Source: Bradyrhizobium erythrophlei
Lineage (GTDB): Bacteria; Pseudomonadota; Alphaproteobacteria; Rhizobiales; Xanthobacteraceae
Direction of reading: 5' to 3'
Assembly (NCBI RefSeq): GCF_900129425.1
Contig: NZ_LT670817.1
Span: 4,464,001-4,528,000 of the forward strand
Length of the DNA stretch: 64,000 nt
In this document: positions 8,937 through 16,606 of the stretch, piece after piece
Position numbering within the stretch: the stretch's first letter is position 1
Layout of the letters: every line of letters begins with the position of its first letter
Translations under genes and position numbers: made by a program
Notes under the pieces: generated by a model
The model's database searches: none
Seen by the model: the letters and a program-made list of their open reading frames with translations, nothing else
Told to the model about the DNA's origin: nothing

Positions 8937-9326
8937 ATGGATGATCGAACCGCGCGGGCGGCGCTGCAACGCCATTGGGATGCTTCGGATGCCGGCGATT
9001 TCAACGTCGAACATGAAATCTACCGCGAGGATGCTGTGCTTGAATATCCGCAATCGGGCGAGCGGATCCGCGGCCGGCACAACATTCAAGAGAGCCGGTT
9101 TGTCCAGCCAAACAAGAAGCGTTTTACGGTCCGGCGAATTATCGGCAGCGGCGATCTCTGGGTCACCGAATTCGTACTCACCTATGACGGCATACCATCT
9201 TACACGGTGAGCATCATGGAATTCCGCGAAGGACTGGTAGCCAACGAAACCCAATATTTCGCCGATCGGTTTGACCCTGCACCCTCGCGTGCGCATCTTG
9301 TTGAGCGCAGCGCCGAAATCACGTGA
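8937..9326 (+). CDS. SnoaL-like / NTF2-fold protein
   Basis: A 129-residue protein of the NTF2-like superfamily: an N-terminal helix (ARAALQRHWDASDAGDF), then YREDAVLEYPQSGERIRGR and a sheet-forming C-terminal part (TVSIMEFREGLVANETQYFA). The pattern matches SnoaL-type polyketide cyclase-like proteins, which are used as small-molecule-binding or isomerase scaffolds. The ending YFADRFDPAPSRAHLVE is common to stand-alone rhizobial versions. No operon partner, so the ligand is unknown. The ATG at 8937 gives a full-length domain. Confidence 0.8.
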   Translation: MDDRTARAALQRHWDASDAGDFNVEHEIYREDAVLEYPQSGERIRGRHNIQESRFVQPNKKRFTVRRIIGSGDLWVTEFVLTYDGIPSYTVSIMEFREGLVANETQYFADRFDPAPSRAHLVERSAEIT

Positions 9327-9380
9327 TTCCGGATACAGGCCGAGGAGAACCTGGATCGGAAAGCCACCCGAGGGGCGGAT

Positions 9381-9500
9381 ATGGGGCTAGACACAAAGGC
9401 CGTCGGCAAACCAGGTAAAGAGCCCCGCCCCGCGGGAGCGACAACTAAACCCGGCCCTGCGCCTAAACCCAGGCTGCACGACGATGATGGCGGCTACTGA
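9381..9500 (+). CDS. Possible 39-residue Pro/Lys-rich small protein
   Basis: The frame starts at an ATG preceded by GAGGGGCGG, a good ribosome binding site, and ends with TGA at 9498-9500. The product has the pattern GKEPRPAGATTKPGPAPKPR followed by an acidic DDDGGY end. It lies 54 bases after the SnoaL-like gene. It is too short to judge by domain, but the ribosome binding site and biased composition are compatible with a real small disordered protein. Confidence 0.35.
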   Translation: MGLDTKAVGKPGKEPRPAGATTKPGPAPKPRLHDDDGGY

Positions 9501-9517
9501 TCCAGACAGCAACGCCA

Positions 9518-10276
9518 TCATGCGGCGAAGAAATCCACCACACCTGTCTCCAGATTGTACATCGCACCGGCGATTTTGATAGCGCCACCGGACTCCATTG
9601 CGGCCAGTACAGGACTGTCCTTGCGAATGGCGGTCATCGTAATTTCCACGTTCTTCCGGGCGACAGCGTCAACAAATGCGTCATTCTTCGACGTCCTCTC
9701 GCCGGCGTACGACGTCGCCGCCACCGCGGGCTTGATTTTCGCCAGCAAGCCCGTGAGGTTGCCGAGTTCGGCGTTGTCAATTGCGCCCTTGATCGCGCCG
9801 CACGCGGTATGGCCCATGACCAGAACCACCTTGGCTCCCGCCAATTTACAGGCGAATTCCATACTGCCAAGGATGTCGGGATTTTCGACATTGCCAGCCA
9901 CGCGACTGTTGAAGACGTCGCCGATGCCGAGGTCCAGGATCATCTCGGCGGGAGCCCGCGAGTCGATGCAGGTAAGCAGCACCGCGGCCGGATATTGACC
10001 TTTGGCGCTGGCGCGTTGCTGCGCTAGGACGTCACGATTTTCGGGCTTGCCTGAATAAAAGCGTTTATTCCCCTCTTTCATCAACGCCAAAATGCCGTCA
10101 GGACTCAATTTGTCGCGCTGCGCCTTGGTCAGCGCGTCAGCATGGGCAATGCCGCTGAGCGCCCCCGCACCTAAAAACGTCGTCGCAGTGATTGCGGCAG
10201 ATGCTTTCAGGAAACTCCGACGATGGAGGGGGCCGAGGGGCTGGCTGAGTTCCTGCTCCGAACACTCCGCACACAT
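9518..10276 (-). CDS. Tat-exported beta-carbonic anhydrase
   Basis: A 252-residue beta-class carbonic anhydrase interconverting CO2 and bicarbonate. The zinc ligands are visible: Cys103 in CIDSR (with the Asp105/Arg107 dyad), then His156 and Cys159 in GHTACGAIKGA. The N-terminus has a twin-arginine signal (HRRSFLKAS, Arg19-Arg20, then a hydrophobic stretch ending at AHA), so the enzyme is probably folded in the cytoplasm and exported to the periplasm. The ATG at 10276 is chosen because an upstream start would place about 42 extra residues before the Tat signal. The TatABC translocase is encoded in this window at 58.5-60.3 kb. Confidence 0.92.
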   Translation of the reverse strand: MCAECSEQELSQPLGPLHRRSFLKASAAITATTFLGAGALSGIAHADALTKAQRDKLSPDGILALMKEGNKRFYSGKPENRDVLAQQRASAKGQYPAAVLLTCIDSRAPAEMILDLGIGDVFNSRVAGNVENPDILGSMEFACKLAGAKVVLVMGHTACGAIKGAIDNAELGNLTGLLAKIKPAVAATSYAGERTSKNDAFVDAVARKNVEITMTAIRKDSPVLAAMESGGAIKIAGAMYNLETGVVDFFAA

Positions 10277-10577
10277 GCAGTATCTCCGTGAAACGACCTT
10301 TCCCAGACGGACTCTTGGTGTAAGCGATAGCACACGACGGTATTTCGCGGAAGCTATAGGTCCGCAGTGCGTCCAACGTTGGCAACCTTCGGTAGACGGC
10401 AACCTCAGAGTCCGTTTTTGGCACCTTCAAGCCAAGGAGAGTGTATCGAGCGCGTCCGCGTTCAGGGTGCCGGGGTAACCCGGAAGACATTTGCTCAGGC
10501 TGAGTTCTTCTCAGTTTGACCCCGAGCGGAAATCGCGGCCGAGCCGTTTGTTTCCTGAACGGCTTGCGGACGGAGCC
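10277..10577. other. Intergenic region between histidine kinase and carbonic anhydrase
   Basis: This holds the carbonic anhydrase promoter region and the 3' flank of the histidine kinase. I see no gene or strong structural element in it. Confidence 0.4.
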
Positions 10578-12137
10578 TCACGCCGGAATGTCTACGTTCA
10601 CCGGCAGGGTGAACTGAAACATGGCACCGTGGGGTATGTTTGCCGTGGCCCACAGCCGGCCACCGTGCGCTTCCAAAATCGAACGGCAGATCGAGAGTCC
10701 CATGCCCATGCCGCTGGATTTGGTGGTGAAGAAAGCATTGAACACGCGGTCCGCATTCTCGGCGGTGATCCCGACCCCGCAATCCGTCACACTTACCAGC
10801 ACCTGGCGTGTCTCGTCCCGGCCTGAGAGGATCACCAGTTCGCGCGGTCGATCCGTGACCGATTGCATGGCTTCAATGCCATTGATCACCAGGTTGATAA
10901 TCACCTGCTGCAGTTGGATCCGATCGGCGAGGACCATGGGTAGAGCGGGTGCCAACTCCATTCGCAACAGCACCTGGTGGCTGATTAACTCACTCTGCAT
11001 CAGAGCGATGACCTCTTTGATGACGTCATTGACGTCGAGCGGCGCCTTCTCGATGTCGGTTTTGTTCGCGAGCGCCCGGACGCGCCAGACCACTTCGCTC
11101 GCCCGATTGCCGTCGCCAATGATCCACTTCAACGAGCGGTGCGCTGCGGCAAGGTCGGGAGTTTCGCGGTCCAGCCAGCGCAGACCGGCCTCGGCGTTGG
11201 CGACGACGCCCGTGAGCGGCTGGCTCACTTCATGGGCGATCGAGGCGGTCAGCTCCCCCATTGTCGTGACGCGATTAACATGAGCGAGCTCGGTCCGGGC
11301 CCTATCACGTTCAATCATGCTATCTTTAAAAATCTGGACCGCCGCCGCCATCGCGCCGATCTCGTCACTGCGATTGGTCCCGGGCACCTCAACGGTGTTA
11401 TCGCCTTGGGCGAGCGTTGTCATGGCGCTGGTCATGCGGGTGATCGGCGTTGCGATCCCGCGCGTGAGCAGAACGCCCATCAGCGTCGCGACGATGAGCG
11501 AGGCTGCGCCGCCGAGAATCGTCATCCTGTATGCAGTTGCGAACGCGTGTTCCTGCACGGCGGCGCGCTTTGCCAACAAATCGCGCTCACCCCCCTCGAT
11601 TTCGTCCACTTTGGCGCGGATGACGTCCATTGCGGTTTTGCCGGCCCTCGAGCTCTCCAGGGCGCGCGCATCCTCGCGCGTCTCGGGCTTCGCCATCAGC
11701 GCGATTTCCCGCTCGGCGATCCCGGAACGCCATTTTTTCGCCAATTCGTTTAGTTCATCGAGCCGGTTCTGCAGGGCGGGGTTGTCCGCGGCGAGGTCCC
11801 TTATTTTCTGGATCGCCGCGGTGTAGGCATTGACGCCCCTATGATAGGGCTCCAAAAAATTCTTGTCGCCGGTGATCAGATAACCACGCACGCCGGTTTC
11901 CGCATCCACCATCGCGTCCCTTGCCTTCTCTAGCGCCTCCAACACGTCGGCGGTGTGGACACGCCAGTTTTCGGCCCATTCGATCACGAGAAGGCGGCCG
12001 TATACGATAGCGCTGCTCGCAAATACGACCACGACCACGGCGACAAACGCAGCCATAAGCTTACGCGCGATCGGCAAATTCGCGAAAGCGGACACAGGAC
12101 CCTCTGAAGCGTTAACCGACCCGAAATGGCCAAGCAT
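10578..12137 (-). CDS. CHASE3-HAMP sensor histidine kinase
   Basis: A 519-residue membrane histidine kinase from the ATG at 12137; a start at 12224 would add 29 residues. Order: TM1 (AAFVAVVVVVFASSAIVYG), a CHASE3 sensor domain with the signature MVDAETGVRGYLITGDKNF, TM2 (ILGGAASLIVATLMGVLL), HAMP (RGIATPITRMTSAMTTLAQG), the HisKA domain with phospho-acceptor His in ASIAHEVSQPLTGV (near residue 300), and an HATPase domain with DCGVGI and the GMGMGLSICRSILEAHGG box. No response regulator is adjacent, so it is an orphan kinase. The stimulus is unknown; similar Bradyrhizobium kinases are paired with distant FixJ-type regulators. Confidence 0.9.
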   Translation of the reverse strand: MLGHFGSVNASEGPVSAFANLPIARKLMAAFVAVVVVVFASSAIVYGRLLVIEWAENWRVHTADVLEALEKARDAMVDAETGVRGYLITGDKNFLEPYHRGVNAYTAAIQKIRDLAADNPALQNRLDELNELAKKWRSGIAEREIALMAKPETREDARALESSRAGKTAMDVIRAKVDEIEGGERDLLAKRAAVQEHAFATAYRMTILGGAASLIVATLMGVLLTRGIATPITRMTSAMTTLAQGDNTVEVPGTNRSDEIGAMAAAVQIFKDSMIERDRARTELAHVNRVTTMGELTASIAHEVSQPLTGVVANAEAGLRWLDRETPDLAAAHRSLKWIIGDGNRASEVVWRVRALANKTDIEKAPLDVNDVIKEVIALMQSELISHQVLLRMELAPALPMVLADRIQLQQVIINLVINGIEAMQSVTDRPRELVILSGRDETRQVLVSVTDCGVGITAENADRVFNAFFTTKSSGMGMGLSICRSILEAHGGRLWATANIPHGAMFQFTLPVNVDIPA

Positions 12138-12248
12138 CACGAACGAATTATAGCGCCTTGCTTTAATATCTGCACGTTCGCGATAGACCACTTGTGCCGG
12201 AGACCGCCGGGTCAGCTCGCCCATACCTGCGAGCGGCTATCGTGTTGA

Positions 12249-12278
12249 ACAAAAAGCCCCGGACGACGCCGGGGCTTG
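12249..12278 (-). terminator. Rho-independent terminator of Omp25-like gene
   Basis: On the minus strand, AAGCCCCGG - loop - CCGGGGCTT is followed by a T-run (TTTTGTT). It lies 24 bases past the stop of the outer-membrane protein gene. Confidence 0.85.
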
Positions 12279-12302
12279 AGTTGGGCTTGGAGAACTGGAG
12301 AA

Positions 12303-13097
12303 TCAGTAATGGGCCGCGCCCGGAGCGCCGTAACCGCCGTAACCGCCGTTGCCGCCGTAGCCGCCGTAGCCGCCGAAGCGGTAGTTCACGCGAACCAGCC
12401 CGATATCGACGTCCTGTTTGATGTGCTCCGTCTCGGAGAAAAGAGGTGCGGTCAGAGTGACGTTGCGTGAGCCCATGAACAGATGGTCGTATTCGACACC
12501 GACCGACCAGTTCGGAGCAAACCCGAATTCGAGACCTGCACCGACCGTGCCGCCCCAACGGGTTTCGTTCGCCGCGGCGATAATCAAGCCACTCGTCCCG
12601 CTGAAGGCGTCATACTTGTCGCCGGTGGCGGCGCCACCCCCCTTTACGTAAAACAAGGTGTTGTTCCAGGCATAACCGATCTGACCGGTGATCAACCCAA
12701 ATGCATCGACCCGCGAACGGTTAAAGTCAGGCGCAAAGAGGTTGCTGACATTGCTGCCGCGGAAATCGGCCCAGTTGCCCTGGCCTTCGATGCCCCACAC
12801 CCAATTGCCCGTCTGCCAACGATAGCCGATTTGACCACCCGCGGTGCCGCCGGTTGCGTTATGGCAGCCTTCCGGCCCCGGCAGATCGGCATCGGAATCT
12901 CCCACAAGGTCCCAGCATTTGCGGGCGGAGCCGCCACCACCGTTGACGCCGATATAGAACCCGGTCCAGTCGTAAATCGCAACGACCGGCGGGGGTGGCG
13001 CCTTGGTGTAGGGAGGTGCGGCCACATCTGCAGCCGACGCAGGAGTAGCCATGCCTAACGCTACCAGACCAACCGTGGCCAGGAGAAACTTCTTCAT
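12303..13097 (-). CDS. Omp25/Omp31-type outer-membrane beta-barrel protein with Gly/Tyr tail
   Basis: A 264-residue protein. Residues 1-22 are a signal peptide (MKKFLLATVGLVALGMATPA). Conserved parts of the family follow: YDWTGFYIGVNGGGG, a Cys pair, QIGYRWQTGNWVWGIEGQG, and GAGLEFGFAPNWSVGVEYDH. The barrel should end at NYRF (final Phe), but here about 23 Gly/Tyr-rich residues follow (GGYGGYGGNGGYGGYG...AHY), coded by GGC/GGT-TAC repeats. A close paralogue lies at 21164-21910. The ATG at 13097 gives the standard signal peptide. A terminator follows and about 400 bases of AT-richer promoter region precede it. Confidence 0.9.
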   Translation of the reverse strand: MKKFLLATVGLVALGMATPASAADVAAPPYTKAPPPPVVAIYDWTGFYIGVNGGGGSARKCWDLVGDSDADLPGPEGCHNATGGTAGGQIGYRWQTGNWVWGIEGQGNWADFRGSNVSNLFAPDFNRSRVDAFGLITGQIGYAWNNTLFYVKGGGAATGDKYDAFSGTSGLIIAAANETRWGGTVGAGLEFGFAPNWSVGVEYDHLFMGSRNVTLTAPLFSETEHIKQDVDIGLVRVNYRFGGYGGYGGNGGYGGYGAPGAAHY

Positions 13098-13507
13098 CGT
13101 AAATCTCCATCTCTTTCTCTGTCGCCTCTGGCGATTTATCTGAAACGATAAATACACCCTCGCGAGCGCCGATAATGTTGTTGTCGAGCTTTGCTTGATT
13201 TGAATTTCCACCTGAATGATAGGCGATTTGACACAGATATTCTGTGCTTTAAATGCAACTGACGTTTTTTAAATAAAATTAAAACGGCTGACTGCGTTCG
13301 GTTGACAGAAACCATAACGAGAGATTAATGTCGGCTTGTTAATATTTAATTTATTGAACGTGTAACCCGCCTAAGAGCCATTGCCCCATGCCAATCATCG
13401 CGATTGTCGGTTGCAGCTCTGTCGTGTTGCACGGATATTTAATTGGGTCTTATTTGGCGATTTAATTCGGTCTTACTTGGAGAAACGAAGCAGGAGAAGC
13501 GAAGTAA
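13098..13507. promoter_or_regulatory. Divergent AT-rich regulatory region
   Basis: This region is clearly more AT-rich than its neighbours (for example 13255-13350). It should carry the Omp promoter leftward and the small-gene promoter rightward. A near-perfect direct repeat of 17 bases occurs at 13441-13457 and 13464-13480 (AATTGGGTCTTATTTGG versus AATTCGGTCTTACTTGG, 23-base period), right before the ribosome binding site of the 58-residue gene. Confidence 0.5.
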
Positions 13508-13684
13508 ATGAGTCGAATTGCTGAAATTCGTAACCAGGAAATGATGTACCGAGAGCGTGCTTTGCTTGACACGGAACGTAAAGAATTCTGGCTGGCAAAG
13601 GCCGACGAATGGGCGCAGCGGGCAGTTGACGAAATTGCTCTTCAATTCAGGGAAAGCAATGGGGCGAGCTTGACTGCTGGTTAA
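13508..13684 (+). CDS. 58-residue hypothetical protein
   Basis: ATG at 13508 preceded by AGGAGAAGCG, stop TAA at 13682-13684. The product is helical and charged (MSRIAEIRNQEMMYRERALL, then KEFWLAKADEWAQRAVDEIA, ending SLTAG). The amphipathic pattern, GC-rich third positions and strong ribosome binding site support coding. I recall similar small proteins in Bradyrhizobium genomes without a known function. The open frame on the other strand (13439-13714) has no comparable features. Confidence 0.6.
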   Translation: MSRIAEIRNQEMMYRERALLDTERKEFWLAKADEWAQRAVDEIALQFRESNGASLTAG

Positions 13685-13849
13685 ACTCATGAGACGGACG
13701 GCGGAAGCCGCCACGTTTTAATGGGTGATCCTCGGTTTAGTGCCCGCACCACTGTGTGAAGCCGCCCCTCCGGCGGTTACTCAGCTTTATCTTTGGTGAT
13801 GCAACCGCGCGCATTCGACATCTCGGTCCGCGGCCTCTTCGGCGGGCCC

Positions 13850-13941
13850 GCGATGTCGCTTATTGGCACTTTCAGGACTTCGCGCGACGTCCGGCTTGAG
13901 TCCGCAATCGGCACCAAAACGGACGTCCGCCGACGCCTCTG
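13850..13941. repeat. Probable recurrent Bradyrhizobium intergenic element
   Basis: The plus strand reads ATGTCGCTTATTGGCACTTT from 13852, then GACGTCCGCCGACGCCTCTG near 13921-13940. It would encode a short peptide beginning MSLIGTFRTSRDVR. From memory, near-identical short frames recur many times in Bradyrhizobium genomes and look like a dispersed non-coding element. A possible decayed copy lies near 3890. No search was run. Confidence 0.35.
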
Positions 13942-13959
13942 ACTTTATCGGTTCGCGCC

Positions 13960-15453
13960 CTAGCTCAGCGGCACGCTCTGGGCATGCTTGAAGATATTTT
14001 TCGGATCGACCTGAGCCTTGATCTTCATCAGCCGCGGGAGGTTATCGCCCCAATAGGCCTTGGCGTAACCGTTGCCGAGATCAAGATCGCAGTAGTTCAC
14101 GTAGCATCCGCCGGAAACGAACGGCCTCATCGAATCGTACAAGGTCCGCATCGCCAACAGGTGTGCATCCGAAGCGTCGGGCTTATCCCACTGCATGTAA
14201 TACTGCATCGAGTATTTCGTATTGGCGCGGTGGACGAAGGCGGTCGCGTCTGAAGCAACCTTGTTGATTGCTCCCCCGTAACTGTCACACAGCAACGCCA
14301 TCGATACCGGGGCTTTCTGCAGACCTCCAAGCAACGTCAGGATGCCCTGGTCGGTCATCGGCTCCGTGACGTAGTCGGACTTTCCCTTCATCAAGATCGA
14401 TTCGTAGACAGGGGCATGCTTGCCGCCGTTGAAGGCCGTGGCGGCCAGATCAAACGTCTCTGTTACTATCGCAGGAGCATCGTCTGCTGCACCGGCAAGG
14501 CTTTGAAGACGCTTGAGTTCGACTTTCAGCCTGCTTGCGGATTGCACCGACAGCCCGGTCACACGCAGCTTGATCAATCCCGGCTTCTTCTTCTCAGCTT
14601 TTTCCAGATGAAGCGTGCACGTGATCGACGACGGCAAATCCTCGAGCCATTGCTGCCAGGCTTGCATGACTTTCACCCCCTGGGCGGGCGTCTTGTTCCA
14701 TTCCATTCCGAATTTGGCGACCATGTTGACCGCGCTGGTTCGAAAAATGAAATTCGTAACGACGCCAAAGCTTCCATTGCCGCCACCGCGCAATGCCCAG
14801 AACAGATCCGGATTTGCCTGTTCGCTCACGGTACGAATCTGTCCGGACGCATCGACCATCTCCATCGACAGGATGCTGTCGCAAGCGAGGCCAAAGGGAC
14901 GCCCAAGCAGTCCAAAACCTCCGCCCAGCGAATGGCCCGCGACCCCCACGGGAAAGCAGCTTCCCGCCGGTATAGCCAAATGGCTCGGCGTGAGCGCCTT
15001 GTAGACCGATCCGAGCGAAGAGCCGGAGCCGATCGATACCGACTTCTTGTCGTTCGAGAGCTTGATCGCGGTCATTCCGCGCACATCGATCACAAGATCC
15101 GGACTCTGCGAAAATCCTTCATAGGAGTGACCGCCCGAGCGGATCGCGAAGTCGATACCGTTGTTGGTGGCCCAAAGGATAGTACTGCCGACCGCCGCGG
15201 CGCTTCCGGCAACCACCCGCACCCGCGGCGTGATTTGCGTTCGCAGCTGGTATGACTTGTCAAAGTCGAATTTGCTGGAACCCTTGTTCTCGGGGATCAA
15301 GACCAGATCCTTCTTCGGATCCAGCGACGCCTGCAGCGCGGCAATCGGCAAACCGGTTTCGGCCTCCGCCTGACGGATCGAAAGCAGCGAACCGCCGACA
15401 ATCAAATGAGCCGATAAACCACCCGTGACCTTCAGGAAATCACGCCTTTGCAT
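13960..15453 (-). CDS. FAD-dependent oxidoreductase, berberine-bridge-enzyme type, Tat signal
   Basis: A 497-residue flavoenzyme. The N-terminus MQRRDFLKVTGGLSAHLIVG is a canonical twin-arginine signal. The FAD-binding-4 domain contains IRSGGHSYEGFSQSPDLVID, where the His is the usual covalent FAD attachment residue, and AGHSLGGGFGLLGR. The C-terminal berberine-bridge segment ends YWGDNLPRLMKIKAQVDPKN then IFKHAQSVPL. Such enzymes oxidise sugars, alcohols or alkaloid-like substrates with O2; the substrate here is unknown. It is followed on its upstream side by a small secreted protein (15472-16050) on the same strand 18 bases away, probably co-transcribed and expressed first. Confidence 0.88.
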   Translation of the reverse strand: MQRRDFLKVTGGLSAHLIVGGSLLSIRQAEAETGLPIAALQASLDPKKDLVLIPENKGSSKFDFDKSYQLRTQITPRVRVVAGSAAAVGSTILWATNNGIDFAIRSGGHSYEGFSQSPDLVIDVRGMTAIKLSNDKKSVSIGSGSSLGSVYKALTPSHLAIPAGSCFPVGVAGHSLGGGFGLLGRPFGLACDSILSMEMVDASGQIRTVSEQANPDLFWALRGGGNGSFGVVTNFIFRTSAVNMVAKFGMEWNKTPAQGVKVMQAWQQWLEDLPSSITCTLHLEKAEKKKPGLIKLRVTGLSVQSASRLKVELKRLQSLAGAADDAPAIVTETFDLAATAFNGGKHAPVYESILMKGKSDYVTEPMTDQGILTLLGGLQKAPVSMALLCDSYGGAINKVASDATAFVHRANTKYSMQYYMQWDKPDASDAHLLAMRTLYDSMRPFVSGGCYVNYCDLDLGNGYAKAYWGDNLPRLMKIKAQVDPKNIFKHAQSVPLS

Positions 15454-15471
15454 TTCGTCCCCCTCCCCGAT

Positions 15472-16050
15472 CTATTCACATTGAAGCAACGGCTGAAAAA
15501 ATTGCGGCTGATGAAAGTTCGCCTTTTTGGCTTTCGGCAGGAACGAACTCCAAAAGCTGCGCTTTGGGGCACGTTCCAGAATGGAATAGAAATTTCCCCG
15601 GATTTTCCCGGGATCGCCGTCCCACCCGAGGGGCTTGAGGGGAATCTTCAATTCCGCGGTCCAGCCGCCCGGCAAAATTTTCGCGGCCGACACCAGACCC
15701 AGATCGATACCCTCTTGAAAAGGCTGGGTATGACTGATGATCCTGACCTGAAAGGTCTGGTTGAACGGCGATACTTCGAATTCGTAATACGGAAAGCCGG
15801 TTTCGGAAAACGTCACGAACAATTCCACGACGTCGAACATGTAGGGAAATTGCTGAGGGCCAAGAATCTTTTTGGCGTTCAGCGACGGCGCCGACACCGA
15901 ATAGCTCGCGGTCAGGGCGTCGCCGGCAAGCGAGGCTCTGACTCGAACGGGGTTTTTGAGAACCGACTTCGCCGGCGCGACCAACGACAGGTCACAGGCC
16001 AGAGCAGCCGGCGAAGTCAGCAAGGCCGCAGCAAGAAGGAGGAGCCTCAT
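15472..16050 (-). CDS. Secreted protein with CBM9-like / heme-sensor-like beta-sandwich
   Basis: A 192-residue protein from the ATG at 16050 with signal peptide MRLLLLAAALLTSPAALAC. The mature part has the strands typical of carbohydrate-binding family 9-like domains: MFDVVELFVTFSETGFPYYE, FEVSPFNQTFQVRI, GGWTAELKIPLKPLGWDGD, RGNFYSILERAPKRSFWSSF. The Asp-Val-Val-Glu and Tyr-Glu-Phe-Glu-Val-Ser-Pro signatures support this. A TTG at 16080 extends the frame but would place a non-signal sequence first. It sits immediately upstream of the FAD oxidoreductase on the same strand, so both exported proteins may act on the same carbohydrate-like substrate (inference). Confidence 0.65.
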   Translation of the reverse strand: MRLLLLAAALLTSPAALACDLSLVAPAKSVLKNPVRVRASLAGDALTASYSVSAPSLNAKKILGPQQFPYMFDVVELFVTFSETGFPYYEFEVSPFNQTFQVRIISHTQPFQEGIDLGLVSAAKILPGGWTAELKIPLKPLGWDGDPGKIRGNFYSILERAPKRSFWSSFLPKAKKANFHQPQFFQPLLQCE

Positions 16051-16190
16051 GCAATTCCAAGCCGTGACCGAGGGCGACAATGGCGTCGTAGAAGTTGTTA
16101 TAGTCTAAAAAACTCGCCTGGCGAGGGCTGGCTCGAAGCGGGACCAATTAGCCTGTTGATGGTTCAGTCCGACAAGTCGCGCATTTTTTC

Positions 16191-16265
16191 GTCAGGGCCG
16201 GGCTTGCCCCGGCCATCCACGCCTTTCCTGCCGCCGCCGCAATAAAACGTGGATGCCCGGGACAT
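16191..16265. repeat. Palindromic repeat, family B (partial)
   Basis: GTCAGGGCCGGGCTTGCCCC, then GGCCATCCACG, and further on ACGTGGATGCCCGGGACAT. This matches the family also present at 32846-32935 and 58394-58477. The terminal GTCATGAC sequence is eroded here. Confidence 0.7.
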
Positions 16266-16302
16266 CTAGAGACGAAATTAGATTGAGCTGCAGCGAAAAC
16301 TT

Positions 16303-16425
16303 CACCTCTCCCATAGGGAGAGGTCGGCGCGTAGCGCCGGGTGAGGGGTTACGGTCTATCGTTGATGCGGCACCCCCTCACCCGATTTGCTGCGCAAATC
16401 GACCTCTCCCCGCTGGGGAGAGGTG
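16303..16425. repeat. Palindromic repeat, family C
   Basis: CACCTCTCCC...GGGAGAGGTCGGCGCGTAGC at one end and GACCTCTCCCCGCTGGGGAG at the other, with GGGTGAGGGG and CCCCCTCACCC inside. Related copies lie at 30903-31085 and 32035-32166. The rest of 16051-16606 contains no gene that I can see. Confidence 0.7.
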
Positions 16426-16606
16426 GAGGGCACACCGATTCAACTTAAAACCATCTTGCTCTAACGCGAAGACGCGCTTCGCGCTTTTGCCCGGGCATGA
16501 CGAGCTTTACACAAAGCCTCGAGCCGGAAATGGCTCCAGGCTGCGCCGCGGCGCGGCCAGCATGGCGCCGGCGCCCGCGAGTGGGCGAATAGCGAAATTT
16601 CGTTCG

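Noticed and set aside
13439..13714. 91-residue minus-strand frame over the 58-residue gene
   Set aside because: No ribosome binding site, no helix pattern; the plus-strand gene has better start signals.
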